Shown piece after piece: positions 52,441-62,505 of a stretch of DNA of 64,000 bases. Each line of letters begins with the position of its first letter. Position 1 is the first letter of the stretch. The DNA lies in NCBI GenBank assembly GCA_946902985.2, contig OX336388.2, positions 1,213,502,609-1,213,566,608 of the forward strand. The letters are read 5' to 3'. The translations under genes and the position numbers were made by a program. Below the pieces are notes generated by a model. That model worked only from the letters and a program-made list of their open reading frames with translations. It was not told the origin of the DNA and did not search any database. This stretch comes from Meconema thalassinum (lineage: Eukaryota; Arthropoda; Insecta; Orthoptera; Tettigoniidae).

Positions 52441-53070
52441 GTTGTTGTTGTTGTTTCATTTGAGGGGCTTCGACATCGTGGTCATATGTGAGTGTATGTG
52501 GAATTTCGTCTGACAACTTGTTTTATTATGGTAGCTGTGTTAGTATGTGTATTAGTAATGCAGGTGAAGATTGGGAAGGAGGCGGCTGTAGCCTTAAGTT
52601 AGGAATCTGTAGAGGCTAGCATTCTTGACTGTCAACTAGGAGGACCGGGTTCGATTCATGGCTCTTCCAGGAAATTTAATTATGATCTTAGGGCTGGAAC
52701 GGGATGCACTCAGCCTCGTTAGGCAAAACTGAGAAGTTGTGGCTTCGATTTCTACCTCAGCCATCCTGGAAGTGGTTTTCCGTGGTTTACCACTTCTACT
52801 CCAGGTAGATGTCGGGATGGTATCTTACTTAAAGCCTTGACCGCTTCCTACCCAAATCCTTCCTCCATTACAAGCACGCACACCCAAGTGCACGTAGCTA
52901 CGTGGCCACGATGCCACAAAGCCCATTAAATAATCTTCAACAACAAGTTAGGAATCATACCGGCTTTCGCATGGAGTAGAAGTGAAACCACGGAAAACCC
53001 CTTGCAGTGTGACTGGGGCGGGAATAGAATGTGTACCCCATTGCAGTCCTTAGACCGGAATTAAAATTAT
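52441..53070 (-). mobile_element. SINE-1 split by a second SINE-1
   Basis: The tail at the left (GTTGTTGTTGTTGTTTCATT) runs to GCCTTAAGTTAGGAATC (52607). The element resumes at 52945 with AAGTTAGGAATCATACCGGC and reaches the middle of the element near 53070. Confidence 0.85.
52608..52944 (+). mobile_element. SINE-1 with 12-bp target-site duplication
   Basis: Head AGGCTAGCATTCTTGACTGT and GGGTTCGATTCATGGC, then a complete body and a tail ending CAACAACA. AAGTTAGGAATC flanks it at 52596-52607 and 52945-52956. Confidence 0.92.
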
Positions 53071-53071
53071 T

Positions 53072-53118
53072 TCTTAAGTTTAGGGGCTGCGACAACGCGG
53101 TCATGTAGCCGGAATTAA
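53072..53118 (-). mobile_element. fragment of composite SINE tail
   Basis: AGTTTAGGGGCTGCGACAAC and GCGGTCATGTAGCC match the tail of the composite SINE-4 copies (compare 36355 and 56570), not ordinary SINE-1. Confidence 0.5.
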
Positions 53119-53595
53119 ATGGTTTGAGAAGTTTCGAAACCATTCTTTTAGTGATTCCTATACAAACATTTAGTTGTAACTCTTCAGTTGATCAACATGA
53201 ATTTGCCCAATGTCTGGACTGGTTTCTTCTTCTTCTTGGTCTTAGTTCGATTTCGAACGTAGTGACCCTTCACGCAATTCTGTAAACAATACCCCGCCAT
53301 ACAATGTAAAGAAACATTCCTGGAGAAAATTAAATGTAGGCCTATTAGTTATGATCCAAAATCGTCCCATTATAATACTTATAGTACTGTATATAGAACC
53401 CTGACCTACAGGGTGACTGCCAAGAAAGCTTTCCAGTCGCTAAGCCACGCTACGAAACATGTGTTGCAAATCTCAGAATTTACCCCATAATGTTCTATGA
53501 TATTAACCCTAATTGTGTTGTACACAAACTGTTAAAGACACTGGGTTGAAACTTGTATAGTTTTGTACGCCTACTGATGTATAAAATTAAACATC
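53119..53595. other. stretch with nothing recognised
   Basis: Intronic and unassigned. Confidence 0.4.
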
Positions 53596-54425
53596 CAACT
53601 AATTTTCCACTGTGTGTTTGAGTCTTCAGTCTTTTGATTGGTTTGATGCAGCCCTCCATAACTCCCTGCCCTGAGGTAATCGTCTGAATCTACATAACTA
53701 TCACACCTGTTTAACATAATCTACCCTTGGTCTACCCTTACTGTTCTTGTCCTCGAACCTTTGCTAAGTGACAGTGTCTTAGTAACTGTCTTACCAACCT
53801 ATCTCTTCTCTACCGACAGTAGTGGCTACGCTGGCTACAGCGCTGCGTTAGGTCATGGGGCCAAGCTCTCTGCTGACTCGGTAGACGCGTGGGTTCGAGC
53901 CCCACCGTCGGCTGTCCTTGAAATGGTTTTCCGTGGTTTCCCATTTTCAACACCAGGCAAATGCTGGGGCAGTACCTTCTGACAGGCCACGGCCGCTTCC
54001 TTCCACATCCTTGTCCAGTTTAATTCATCTTCATCCATTCCATCTCTCATCCCGACGCGCAGGTCGTCCACGGGCGTCGACTAGAAAGACCTGCACTCGG
54101 CCTCTCAGGAGGCTACACGAAAAAAAAAACCTCTTCTCTTCATTACCAGTCGCCAGGAACACCTCTGCTCTCCCACTCATCTTATTACCTCTTCATTTGT
54201 TACTCTGCCTACTAACTATCTGATAATAATACTCCTGTAACACCACATTTAAAATGCTTCTGTTCTTCCCTTTTCTGCTGTCGAACAGTCCAAGTTTCAC
54301 TACCATAGAGTGGCACGCTCCAGAAAAAGGTTCCAATAATTACTTTTTAAAACCTAAACTTATATTTTCCGTTAAATGTCAGTATTCCTCCATTTTCACT
54401 TGGCTCTTTGTGTATGTTTCACGGC
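53596..54425 (-). pseudogene. LINE reverse-transcriptase C-terminal relic split by SINE-6
   Basis: Minus strand, right part: GTFFWSVPLYGSETWTVRQQ and KREEQKHFKCGVTGVLL. This is the LYGSETW motif after the RT catalytic domain of non-LTR elements. After the SINE the left part continues RRDRLVRQLLRHCHLAK and GRPRVDYVKQV in broken frames. It belongs to the same LINE family as 38455-38760, and the DNA around ATCTCTTCTCTTCATTA is shared between the two. Stops and frameshifts make it dead. Confidence 0.82.
53812..54130 (+). mobile_element. SINE-6 with 9-bp target-site duplication and poly(A)
   Basis: Head CTCTGCTGACTCGGTAGACG and GTGGGTTCGAGCCCCACCGT, body GGTTTTCCGTGGTTTCCCAT and GGCCACGGCCGCTTCCTTCC, a long 3' part and a run of ten A. 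CTCTTCTCT flanks it at 53803-53811 and 54131-54139, inside the LINE relic. Confidence 0.88.
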
Positions 54426-54844
54426 ACGAAGAATGGCAATGTAAAGAAATGTGACAGTTCGCTCTATTTTAGAGTCACTTGCATTTTTATTAACTTCGGG
54501 ATCGCCTATACTTGGGATGTGGATCGGGCAACACTGCCTGTTTTCTGAAGTATTGCATATTAACTTAGAACCCGCTAAAACCATGTTGCAAACCCCATAC
54601 TATCAAACAATTGCATTTCCATAAAAACGTTTCCGTCACTACTGATGTTATGTATACCATTTTGTGACGTCATATCCGCTCACGTTATATCACTGGAAGG
54701 GTCAGTTACCTGCCTAGCTCAATGGTTTGGTCCAAGGTAATGTTATTATTTTCTCAACAGTTACTGTGGTCAATAAAGATAGTGAGAGGGGACTTTGTTT
54801 TATTGATAGCATTTACTCAGATAAGTCTCGTGTAGTGTAAACAT
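54426..54844. other. stretch with nothing recognised
   Basis: Intronic and unassigned. Confidence 0.4.
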
Positions 54845-55192
54845 GTTGTTGATTGATGTAGGGGCTTTACGACATCATGGTCATGTAAACCCGTGTACTT
54901 GGGTGTGTTTCTGGAATTTTCCTGATAACCTGTGTTATTGTGATGGATGTATTATTATGTGTATCTGTAATTCATATGAGGGTTGGGAAAGAGATGGCCG
55001 TGGCCTGAAGTTAGTAACCATTTCCCTGGAGTAGAATTGGAAAACCACGGAAAACCATTTCCGAGATGGCTGAAATGTGATTCTAACTCTGCTCATTTTT
55101 TCCTCACGAGGCTGAGTGTACCCTTTACCAACCCTCAGACTAGAATTAGGTCTCCTGGCGGGGCAGGGACTCAGCCGTGACAGCAAAGATTG
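54845..55192 (-). mobile_element. SINE-1, nearly full length
   Basis: The tail is at the left (TTGTTGATTGATGTAGGGGC). The middle has GGAAAACCACGGAAAACCAT, and the head region CTGACGG..GCTGAGTCCCTGCC is at the right, degraded. Confidence 0.8.
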
Positions 55193-55455
55193 TTGTTGAT
55201 TTATTTAAGGGCTTTGCGATATCATGGTCATGTAGGCCCTTGTACATGGGTATGTGTGTAATTTGTCTGATAACCTGTCTTATTGTGATGGCTGCATTAC
55301 TGTGAGGGTTTGTAATTCTGGCGAGAATTGGGAAGGAAGCGGCCGTGGCCTTTAGTTAGCAACTATCCTGGCAGTTGCCTGTAGAAGAAGTGGGAAACTA
55401 CGGAAAACCACTTCCAAGATGGCTGAGATGGGAATCGAACCCTCATCTTGGTAAC
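55193..55455 (-). mobile_element. SINE-1 3' part, next to the previous copy
   Basis: It starts with TTGTTGTTGATTTATTTAAG and runs to the second B-box-like motif (GGTTCGATTCCCATCTCAGC on minus). The tRNA head is missing. Confidence 0.8.
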
Positions 55456-56540
55456 CTTACCTCTCCTGGTAGTCTTCACCCCAAGTGTCTTGCAGAATAT
55501 ACTAGACTATACCATGCTTTGTGGCTTCAGCAAACATAGTTGTTCTGCCGCCAGAAATTTTTTGAATGGGTGTGATATCAGATGTTTTGCAATATTCTTG
55601 ATAAGATAATGGACCTTATCAGACCGTTGGCGGCTGATAGCCTATATTGTGTTAGGTAAGATCAGCACATCCAAGAATAGTGGTATCGCCTTCATATGGC
55701 TGTACATTCTTATATCCTTTATCTTGCTTCGATTGCTTGTTGAGACTAGAAGACACTGCCTCTCTCTGTGTGTTTTGCAACGTCTCCCTAAGGTAGACCA
55801 CAGCATAGGCTACTTTCATATTGCAGTGGTTATCATGAAAATGCCTTTTAATGCGGTGCTAACTTATGACATCAATCTCGTTTTACATGTTCATTGCCAC
55901 AATCTTAACGTAGACCATTTGTATCGTAACTTCATTCTATTGCATATTTTTGAATCATTCAGGTTAAAGAAATGGAGGTCCTTCATTGATAATTCGATTA
56001 CTTTTGAACAATTGATTGCTATGGTCTTGACTTTTGGTAGCGGATTGTGCATTGATCAGATGAAAGCGAAATATTTTCTACCAAATTGTTCGGTGCCTAT
56101 TAGTTCCTCCCGTCCTTTCAGATTGCACACCGTACAATCCTTGAGGGCATTACATATTCTACTAACATTCCATTTAGGCGTTGCTTGCAAGTGGCTAGAT
56201 TAAGATTATTATTATGATTATTATTTTACAAGGATCACGCTGCAGTTTTATTTATTTTTCTTTGTGCGGAGTTTTCTCTGTGTTCAGTACTCATTTATGC
56301 GTTCGCTGGCCTGCTTCCTTTGTTCTATCCAGGTTCTTCCAGTCTTCTTGTTTTTTCAGCGGCTGGAACCCCTTCGAAATTTTTCACTATGTTCCTAAAA
56401 GTATTTTTTAATAACAATTGAGCCTCTGAGATGTTAAACGTTTCAAAATTATTATTAGGCTATTATTATTGAACAATTTTGTGTGTTGACTATAATTTAA
56501 CATATCTGCTTTTGAAACCGTCAAAAATTGATTCTGATGA
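55456..56540. other. stretch with a 184-codon frame, not recognised
   Basis: The frame 55649-56203 (+), starting MLGKISTSKNSGIAFIWLY, is the longest open frame in the window. It is rich in Leu, Ile, His and Phe and has a possible membrane segment near residues 12-30. I see no domain, splice site or repeat partner, and composition alone can keep such a frame open. The flanks are AT-rich. Confidence 0.3.
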
Positions 56541-57127
56541 AATGTAGTTGGTTGGTTCGTTCCTCAGTTTAGGGGCTGCGACAACGCGGTCTTGGTTGGT
56601 TGGTTGGTTGGTTGGTTGGTTGGTTGTTTGGTTTAGAGCCTGCGACAACGCGGTCATGTAGCCCCGTGTACTTTGTGTGTGTGTAGAATCTGTCTGATAA
56701 CCGGTGTTAATTGTGATGGCTGTATTAGTGTGTGTTATCTGTAATTCAGGTAGGCTAAGGACTGCAGACAATTATTTTCAAGTAGTTCCTACTTTTTCTA
56801 CCAAATACTACCGTCGGCGACACCTAGCTATGAACTTGGCTACTAGATGCCACAGCAGCCGGCACCTGGCGATGAACGTTGGAACTAATAGAGCGTTAAT
56901 CAAATCTACCGTACAAAGTTAGCTTCACACAATCGTTGTTAGTGGAAGATTCTTTTACATGCCATAAATATGTTACATGGGCCCACCAGCTTTACTTCCC
57001 TTCCGAAGGAAAGCATACTGAGGGATTTTTAACGCTCTTAAAAAATCCGACGACTTCGACCGGGTTTGAACCCGCAATCTTGGGCATAGAAGCTCAGCAT
57101 GCTACTAACTACGCCATCGAAGCCGCT
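56541..57127 (-). mobile_element. SINE-4 composite with expanded (AACC)n tail
   Basis: Minus strand: head GGCTTCGATGGCGTAGTTAG, GCCCAAGATTGCGGGTTCAA; SINE-4 body; after AACTACTTGAAAATAATTGT it passes into the SINE-1 tail with ATTAACACCGGTTATCAG. The tail end is duplicated around a TTGG (AACC on minus) repeat at 56593-56634. Confidence 0.83.
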
Positions 57128-57861
57128 TATGAAATATAATTCGTGCCTAATATTCGTCATGCTTGATAACTTTCTTTTATTTGTTTATTTACTGTCCATG
57201 CTTATTTGTTTCTTTTTCAATAATTTCTAATTTTAATTGTTTATTTTGAGGCAGTATGATTCCGTTTCCTTTGAATCAAATATGTAATTATAAATCAGCC
57301 TTGTAGACCAAACATAAAGTTGAAATTAGTGTACAGCCCTCTATGAAAGCGAAATGCAAGTAAAGATGGTTCGATTCATGGCCTCGTTCAACAAAGCCGA
57401 TGGTAGATGGTAGTACAGGAAACGCCACTCAAGAGTTCTCTGCATTTGTGACCGGATGACGATAAAATCGAGCCCCTGACATAATTTCTTCCTCCTGAGT
57501 AAACCTGTCTGACTTGGCTAACTACAAGCAGATTTATCAGTACAAGAGACCCCGGTCTGTAGCCTATGGGTTCACCTGTGAATACAATCCATGATGTGTG
57601 CGACCTCTATTAGGGTTCTTGTGTGATTCATAAAGCACGTTTCTTCATTGTACGATCTCGTTATTCTTCTGGGGCAAAGTTTGAATCATATAGGCCTAGT
57701 TATGACATGACGTAATTATTTTAACTAATGCTCTCTATTACTCCAGCGTGTGGCAATCTTGCGGTACAGTAGGCAATACTATCTCCCGTATCTTAAGTTA
57801 TTATTGGAGGCCTAGAAGCCATTTTCAGTATTGCCTAAGTTATCTAATATCAGAAGTGTTT
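57128..57861. other. stretch with nothing recognised
   Basis: Intronic and unassigned. Confidence 0.4.
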
Positions 57862-58045
57862 TACAGTCGGTCAACACGATTGTGCCCAATTAGATTGGGC
57901 GGAAAGTGACAGTTATTTTAACACTCTAATATCCGAAAGAAATATTAACTTACATGGATTATGTATAAGCTTCTCGTGGGGGGGGGGGGGTTAATATGAT
58001 GACATGTTTCGTTCGTCATGCGATCATCATCAGATCTTGTAATTA
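57862..58045 (-). mobile_element. one end of a TIR/Penelope-like element
   Basis: TTTTACAGTCGGTCAACACG at 57863 and CCCAATT, then TTAACTTACATGGATTATG, a poly-G run (57978-57988) and ATGACATGTTTCGTTCGTCA with GCGATCATCATCAGATC. The same order is at the left end of the 35911 element. No matching right end was found. Confidence 0.45.
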
Positions 58046-58284
58046 CTGATGAATCGCGATTACTCCATCACTCTAATGTAAGAACTAATGTTATGTCACC
58101 ACTGGCATAGCCTAAAATGACAATATTAGTTCATAAACAAGATGTTCAATAAAGAACATATAGCCTACTTTCTCCTAAATACATGGGTATAGTTATAACT
58201 CTTTGTCCTTTTCAAGGAGTATAATTGTATGTTGGTTTTAGTAGCTTGTTGAAATACAACGTGCAATACGGATATTATACGTTG

Positions 58285-58730
58285 ATTGATTGAATCCTCA
58301 CCTGAATTATATGTAGGCTACACACACTAATACAGCCATCACAATAACACAGGTGCTTGCCACGGTGGGTGAGTGGTTAGCGTGTCGGTCTACTAACCCC
58401 AAGCTTGCAGGTCCACCCCTGGCCGTGGTAAGTGATTTTTGAAAGGCGGCAAAAATTACGGCACGCAGGTCATACGATGTTGGCATGTCAAAGGACCCAT
58501 TTGATTTCAGTAGACCGTGTTCATAATGGCAAAATTAATCTCGGGAGTTTCCGCCAACACAAAGTTCCTAATTTCTCTACTAGAAAGCGCTAGGCCTATA
58601 GTGTTCATGGAGCTTAGATATCTAACCTCCTTGACTTTCATAGTGCTTCAAGGAACAACGAAATTCGACATGCAAGCTACCCTCTGGGAGCAAATAATAA
58701 AGCTTGCACCCAGCCTCCGAGGCCATACGA

Positions 58731-58767
<37 letters not shown>

Positions 58768-58860
58768 AATAACACAGATTATCAGAAAAAATCAACACTC
58801 ACCCAAGTGCACGGGGCTAAATGACCATGGTGCCCATGAATATCAAATTAAACAACAGCT
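58285..58860 (+). mobile_element. SINE-1 tail, split by SINE-3
   Basis: CCTCACCTGAATTATATG and TACAGCCATCACAATAACAC run to 58352. It resumes after SINE-3 with ATTATCAGAAAAAATC and GTGCACGGGGCTAAATGACC. Confidence 0.75.
58353..58767 (+). mobile_element. SINE-3 with 10-bp target-site duplication
   Basis: Same family as 40770: CACGGTGGGTGAGTGGTTAG head, GGCATGTCAAAGGACCCATT body, (ATT)n tail. AATAACACAG flanks it at 58343-58352 and 58768-58777. Confidence 0.93.
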
Positions 58861-59028
58861 TCCTACCCAAATCCTTCCTCGTATAAAAGTACACACACTA
58901 GTGAGCCTACAGACATCACAGTGACACAGGTTATCAGACAACTCCTACATACACCCAAGTACACGGAACTACAAGACCATGTCACAAAGGCCCTAAAGAA
59001 TCGACAACGAAAACAACAACAACAAGAA
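58861..59028 (+). mobile_element. second SINE-1 tail fragment
   Basis: TTCCTACCCAAATCCTTCCT, ATCACAGTGACACAGGTTAT, CCCAAGTACACGGAACTACA and CAACAACAACAAGAATAG. It follows the previous tail directly. Confidence 0.72.
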
Positions 59029-59420
59029 TAGACTCTACCGCGGATCGACAACGAATTTTAATAGCTGTAGTAGAGTATTGAAATATATGGTGTTATAAGT
59101 ATATATATTTTTGATTGCAAATACACACTAGATTGGCTATGCTTTACATTATAACGTGTGAGTAGTTATAAATCAATAAATACAAATAAAATCAAGTAAA
59201 AATTTTGAACCTGCTTTGATTTGATCCACGAACCTCTAGACAATGAGGCTAGGACGCTACCACTACGCAACACCTGCCCAGTACTAATATTAGGATAACA
59301 ACTAGTTTAGTATAACTGCATAACATATTTTATCTTGTAATGAACAGAACGATTTCATTAGCGTTTTCTGCCGTTCTTAATTATCATTTAGTATCAAATA
59401 TGTATTATTTTTTCAGTACA
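59029..59420. other. stretch with a pseudo-tRNA-like piece
   Basis: Mostly AT-rich and unassigned. On the minus strand at 59217-59283, GTTGCGTAGTGGTAGCGTCC and GAGGTTCGTGGATC resemble the A- and B-box regions of a tRNA. The acceptor and T stems do not pair, so it is at best a tRNA relic or SINE head. Confidence 0.4.
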
Positions 59421-60227
59421 TTCCTATAGGGATATAAACTTACTAAGTTACTGAAATATGGACATGCAAGAAAACAATAGCCTCCATTTTGACCCAATGG
59501 AATGGCACGGCCCAGCACGATATGGCACGGTTAGCCTGAACTGTTAGTCACTGCTATGGTTGCATATTCTATTTGAAAATGGTAATGTCCTATCGGTCAC
59601 CTCCTTGAGGACAGTTTAAACTTCCCTATGTGCAATAAGCGGATTTGATGTGACCACGCCTTGTCGAATCGTAAGTTACGGTTGGTCTATAATACTTTCA
59701 TGATTCAGAAATCTGCCATCTTGAAAATATTTGTCTGATGGCCTTGTAGTTTGGGGAAAATGACGCTTCCCATTAGGGTGTATTGTAGCAAAATTTGGTA
59801 ATGATCAGATGATAGGTTAGTCGTAATTTGATTTAAGCTCAGAACATAGGGGTGGGTGCCGTTTCTTTTTCGTTATGATGGCGGCGATTTATAGTATGAC
59901 ACTGAAGTGTCCCTTGCTAGTGCTACCTCTGTACCAAATTTCCTTCAATTCGGTTTCGTCGTGTTTGATTTGATAGGGGGGACAGATATAGCCTACACAC
60001 AGACAGACGGACAACTTTTGGCACGTGTAGATCTCATAAGTCGACTTTCAATTTTTGCTAAAATCGAAAGCAGGCTAAAATAAAAACATTTTCTGTGAGT
60101 TTTTTTTATTTAAGTTATTTCTGGTGAACTAGAACTGTGTTCCCTGGAACCTTCATCGATACAACATTTGATGGGCACAGGGAAATGTTCAGTAAATGGA
60201 GTTTAAAATATGGCTTCTTCTTTTTCT

Positions 60228-60401
60228 TCAAGTGCCATGTTCGGTTCCCCGAACGTTGGTGATCGCCACGGCGAAGCCGTTTATATCTTCTGCAAGCCGG
60301 AACAACTCTCTTGCAGATCGAATCCCTGGCCACTCCTAGATGTTCTGAAGCCAGGACATTTTTCTTCTGCCACGTCCTCGCCGGCCATCTATTTTGCCTT
60401 G
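60228..60401 (-). pseudogene. LINE reverse-transcriptase extreme C-terminus
   Basis: Minus strand: QGKIDGRRGRGRRKMSWLQN, I-stop, then EWPGIRSARELFRLAEDING and FAVAITNVRGTEHGT-stop. The GRRGRGRR-SWL...W-GI...ELFRLA pattern is the standard end of many non-LTR retrotransposon ORF2 proteins. One internal stop (TAG) and the missing upstream part show a truncated dead copy. It is a different family from the LINE relics at 38455 and 53596. Confidence 0.85.
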
Positions 60402-62007
60402 GAATATTGTTGAAGCAAATGGTATTATTGGCTTCTAAGTATATGACTTAAATAGGCAGTCTTGTGGAATTTAAATGCAGACAAATGTCTGTGATTATAG
60501 CCTACTCCCTAGATATTTAAAATGGCGAACCCGCTTGACTGGAAGACCTTTGATGTTCAACTTCTTAATCAAATTTATGTTCAAAAATAGAAAAGATACG
60601 AGCCTTACAGTAGTCGCATATGATGTGTAACATGTTATCCTACTATGAAATTGAGATGAAATGTATGTGAAATCATCTTGACATGTTACCTACTCGTATA
60701 CTACACAGCTTGGGCATTCTTAAAATGTTAATTTAAGCTCCGTTTTCAAACTGGTACTATAATGAATGTATAGATTGAATTGAAGATATGCTACTGTCAC
60801 ACTTGTTTGAACAAACATCACATATTATATTGTAAATTAAGAGGAGTGAAACCATAGTCTCTAGCCTATATATAGACTACTAGAAATTATGTTCAATACA
60901 ATCAAATTTCCCAAATCCTGCTTGGTGCAAACTATTGTAATTAAAATTAGATAAATCGTCATTATGTATATTCTGTTAAAATGACGCATACTGTTATGAT
61001 ATATATCGTTTATATCGATAAACCGGTTGCAAAAATAATTGCCGGGACTGGGGTTCGAACCTGAGACCTCATGATTCGCAAACTAAGATGTTATCCACGC
61101 AGCCGTTTCAACCACAGACATTTGGAGTACAAGACAGGTACTCATTTTCACGTGCCGGTAATAATATGGAGGTATTATTTTATTGCTTTTATTTCGATAA
61201 TGTTCCTGCGTGGAATTGAGTTTTAAATTAGTGATGAATACGCCTACTTGACAGTAAAGGGAATTCCTATAGTGGTCTATGAAAGGCTAGCCCAGTTCCC
61301 GTATAAAATCATCGATATATATAGCATTGATCACTGCATTGCCGCAATGTGGGTTAATATCTAAATAGCCATTGTGCAGAAACATAATTCCGGCTTTGCC
61401 GACTAGTTACAGTGTTTCATATAAAAGCATATCATCATTTAAATATTGATACGAAGACATGGGGTTTGTGTTTCAATGAGTTGACACCAGAGTTCGCATG
61501 AGCGTTTACGGTTCAGTATGAAAGTGTTGAGGAAAGTTACTCGGCGAGTGGATGCCCATCAATTTTATCCAGAGTTTGAAAAGCAGACTAGTAATAAATC
61601 ATAATTGTTTTCAGCAAATATGATTTAATGAATATTTTTACACCAAAGAACGACAACTTGATGATGAATATTTGTACAAATATCTGTAATGGCGCCTCCA
61701 AACCGTATGTGATATACATTCCACATGATACTACTGCCAGCTGGAGTGAATCGCATGCAGCCAGGAGGGATGCGATCTAGCTGGCAGTGCGTCTTACACA
61801 CTTCCGTCCGATCCACTTCCGTCCCATTTTTCAAATCACTCCCACAAAAATATCCAGCAACCGAGTGGAAAGATGTTACACATCAATATTCAGTTATATT
61901 TGTTTCCTTTTGATATTTCCTAGATCTATCTAAGTTTTAAGAAGCTCCAGAATACTGAAAAATCTACTAAACATTCAAAATTTAATTTTTACGTCATATT
62001 AAGCTAC
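60402..62007. other. intronic stretch, nothing clear
   Basis: AT-rich. On the minus strand at 61045-61122 a tRNA-like piece (GGCTGCGTGGATAACATCTT, CAGGTTCGAACCCCAGTCCC) has A- and B-box motifs but no paired acceptor stem, so I take it for a SINE head or tRNA relic. Nothing else was recognised. Confidence 0.4.
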
Positions 62008-62023
62008 GGACCCTTGCCATTCT

Positions 62024-62407
62024 TTGTTGTTGTTGTTGTTAATTCATTTAGAGGTAAAGCGACGTCGTGCTTATGTAGCCCCGTGTACTTGGGTGTGTAT
62101 GGAATTGGTCTGATAACCAGTGTTATTTTGATGGCTACGTTAGTGTGCGTGGTTGAAATTCAGAAAAGGATTGGGAAGGAGATAGCCGTGGCTTGTAATT
62201 TATGAACCATCCCAGCATTTGCCTGGAGTAGAAGTGGGGAAACCACGGAAAACCACTTCCAGGATAGCTGAGGTAGGAATCGAACCCCCCTCTTCTCAGT
62301 TTTGCCACACGAGGCTGAGTGTACCCCGTTCCAGCCCTCAGATCTGAATTAAATGTCTTGGCAGAACCGCAGATCGAACAAGAATGCTAGTCACTATGCA
62401 ACGAGGC
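62024..62407 (-). mobile_element. SINE-1, full length with 16-bp target-site duplication
   Basis: Tail at left (TTGTTGTTGTTGTTAATTCA), both B-box-like motifs and the head at right (CCTCGTTGCATAGTGACTAG on minus). GGACCCTTGCCATTCT at 62008-62023 and GGACCCTTGGCATTCT at 62408-62423 differ at one base. Confidence 0.92.
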
Positions 62408-62505
62408 GGACCCTTGGCATTCTAACGGTACAGCTATTTTCTTCAGGACTTCTTTTTAAGACTTTCCCAACACCATGGGTCCTGTTAGTAAATCTTCACT
62501 TTTTA

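Larger units (their letters stand above)
58136..60080 (+). mobile_element. HINE-C, with nested SINEs
   Basis: The 5' end AACAAG-ATGTTC-AATAAA-GAACAT is a hairpin, followed by AGCCTACTTTC. The 3' end has GTTTGATTTGATAGGGGGGA, CACACAGACAGACGGACA, ATCTCATAAGTCGACTTTC and GAAAGCAGGCTAAAAT. The ends and their order match HINE-A and -B, but the interior is different (GATGGCGGCGATTTATAG, GACCCAATGGAATGGCACGG). SINE material at about 58285-59028 interrupts it. Without this it is about 1.2 kb. Confidence 0.6.

Noticed and set aside
55649..56203. Longest open frame (184 codons) as a gene
   Set aside because: No domain, no splice signals, no repeat partner. Skewed Leu/Ile/His/Phe composition in AT-rich DNA can keep a frame open by chance. 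Kept only as an unassigned stretch.
59217..59283. Functional tRNA gene (minus)
   Set aside because: The A-box region is good but the T arm and acceptor stem are not paired. A relic.
61045..61122. Functional tRNA gene (minus)
   Set aside because: B-box-like GGTTCGAACCCC is present, but acceptor and T stems do not pair and no 3' T-run follows. More likely a SINE head.
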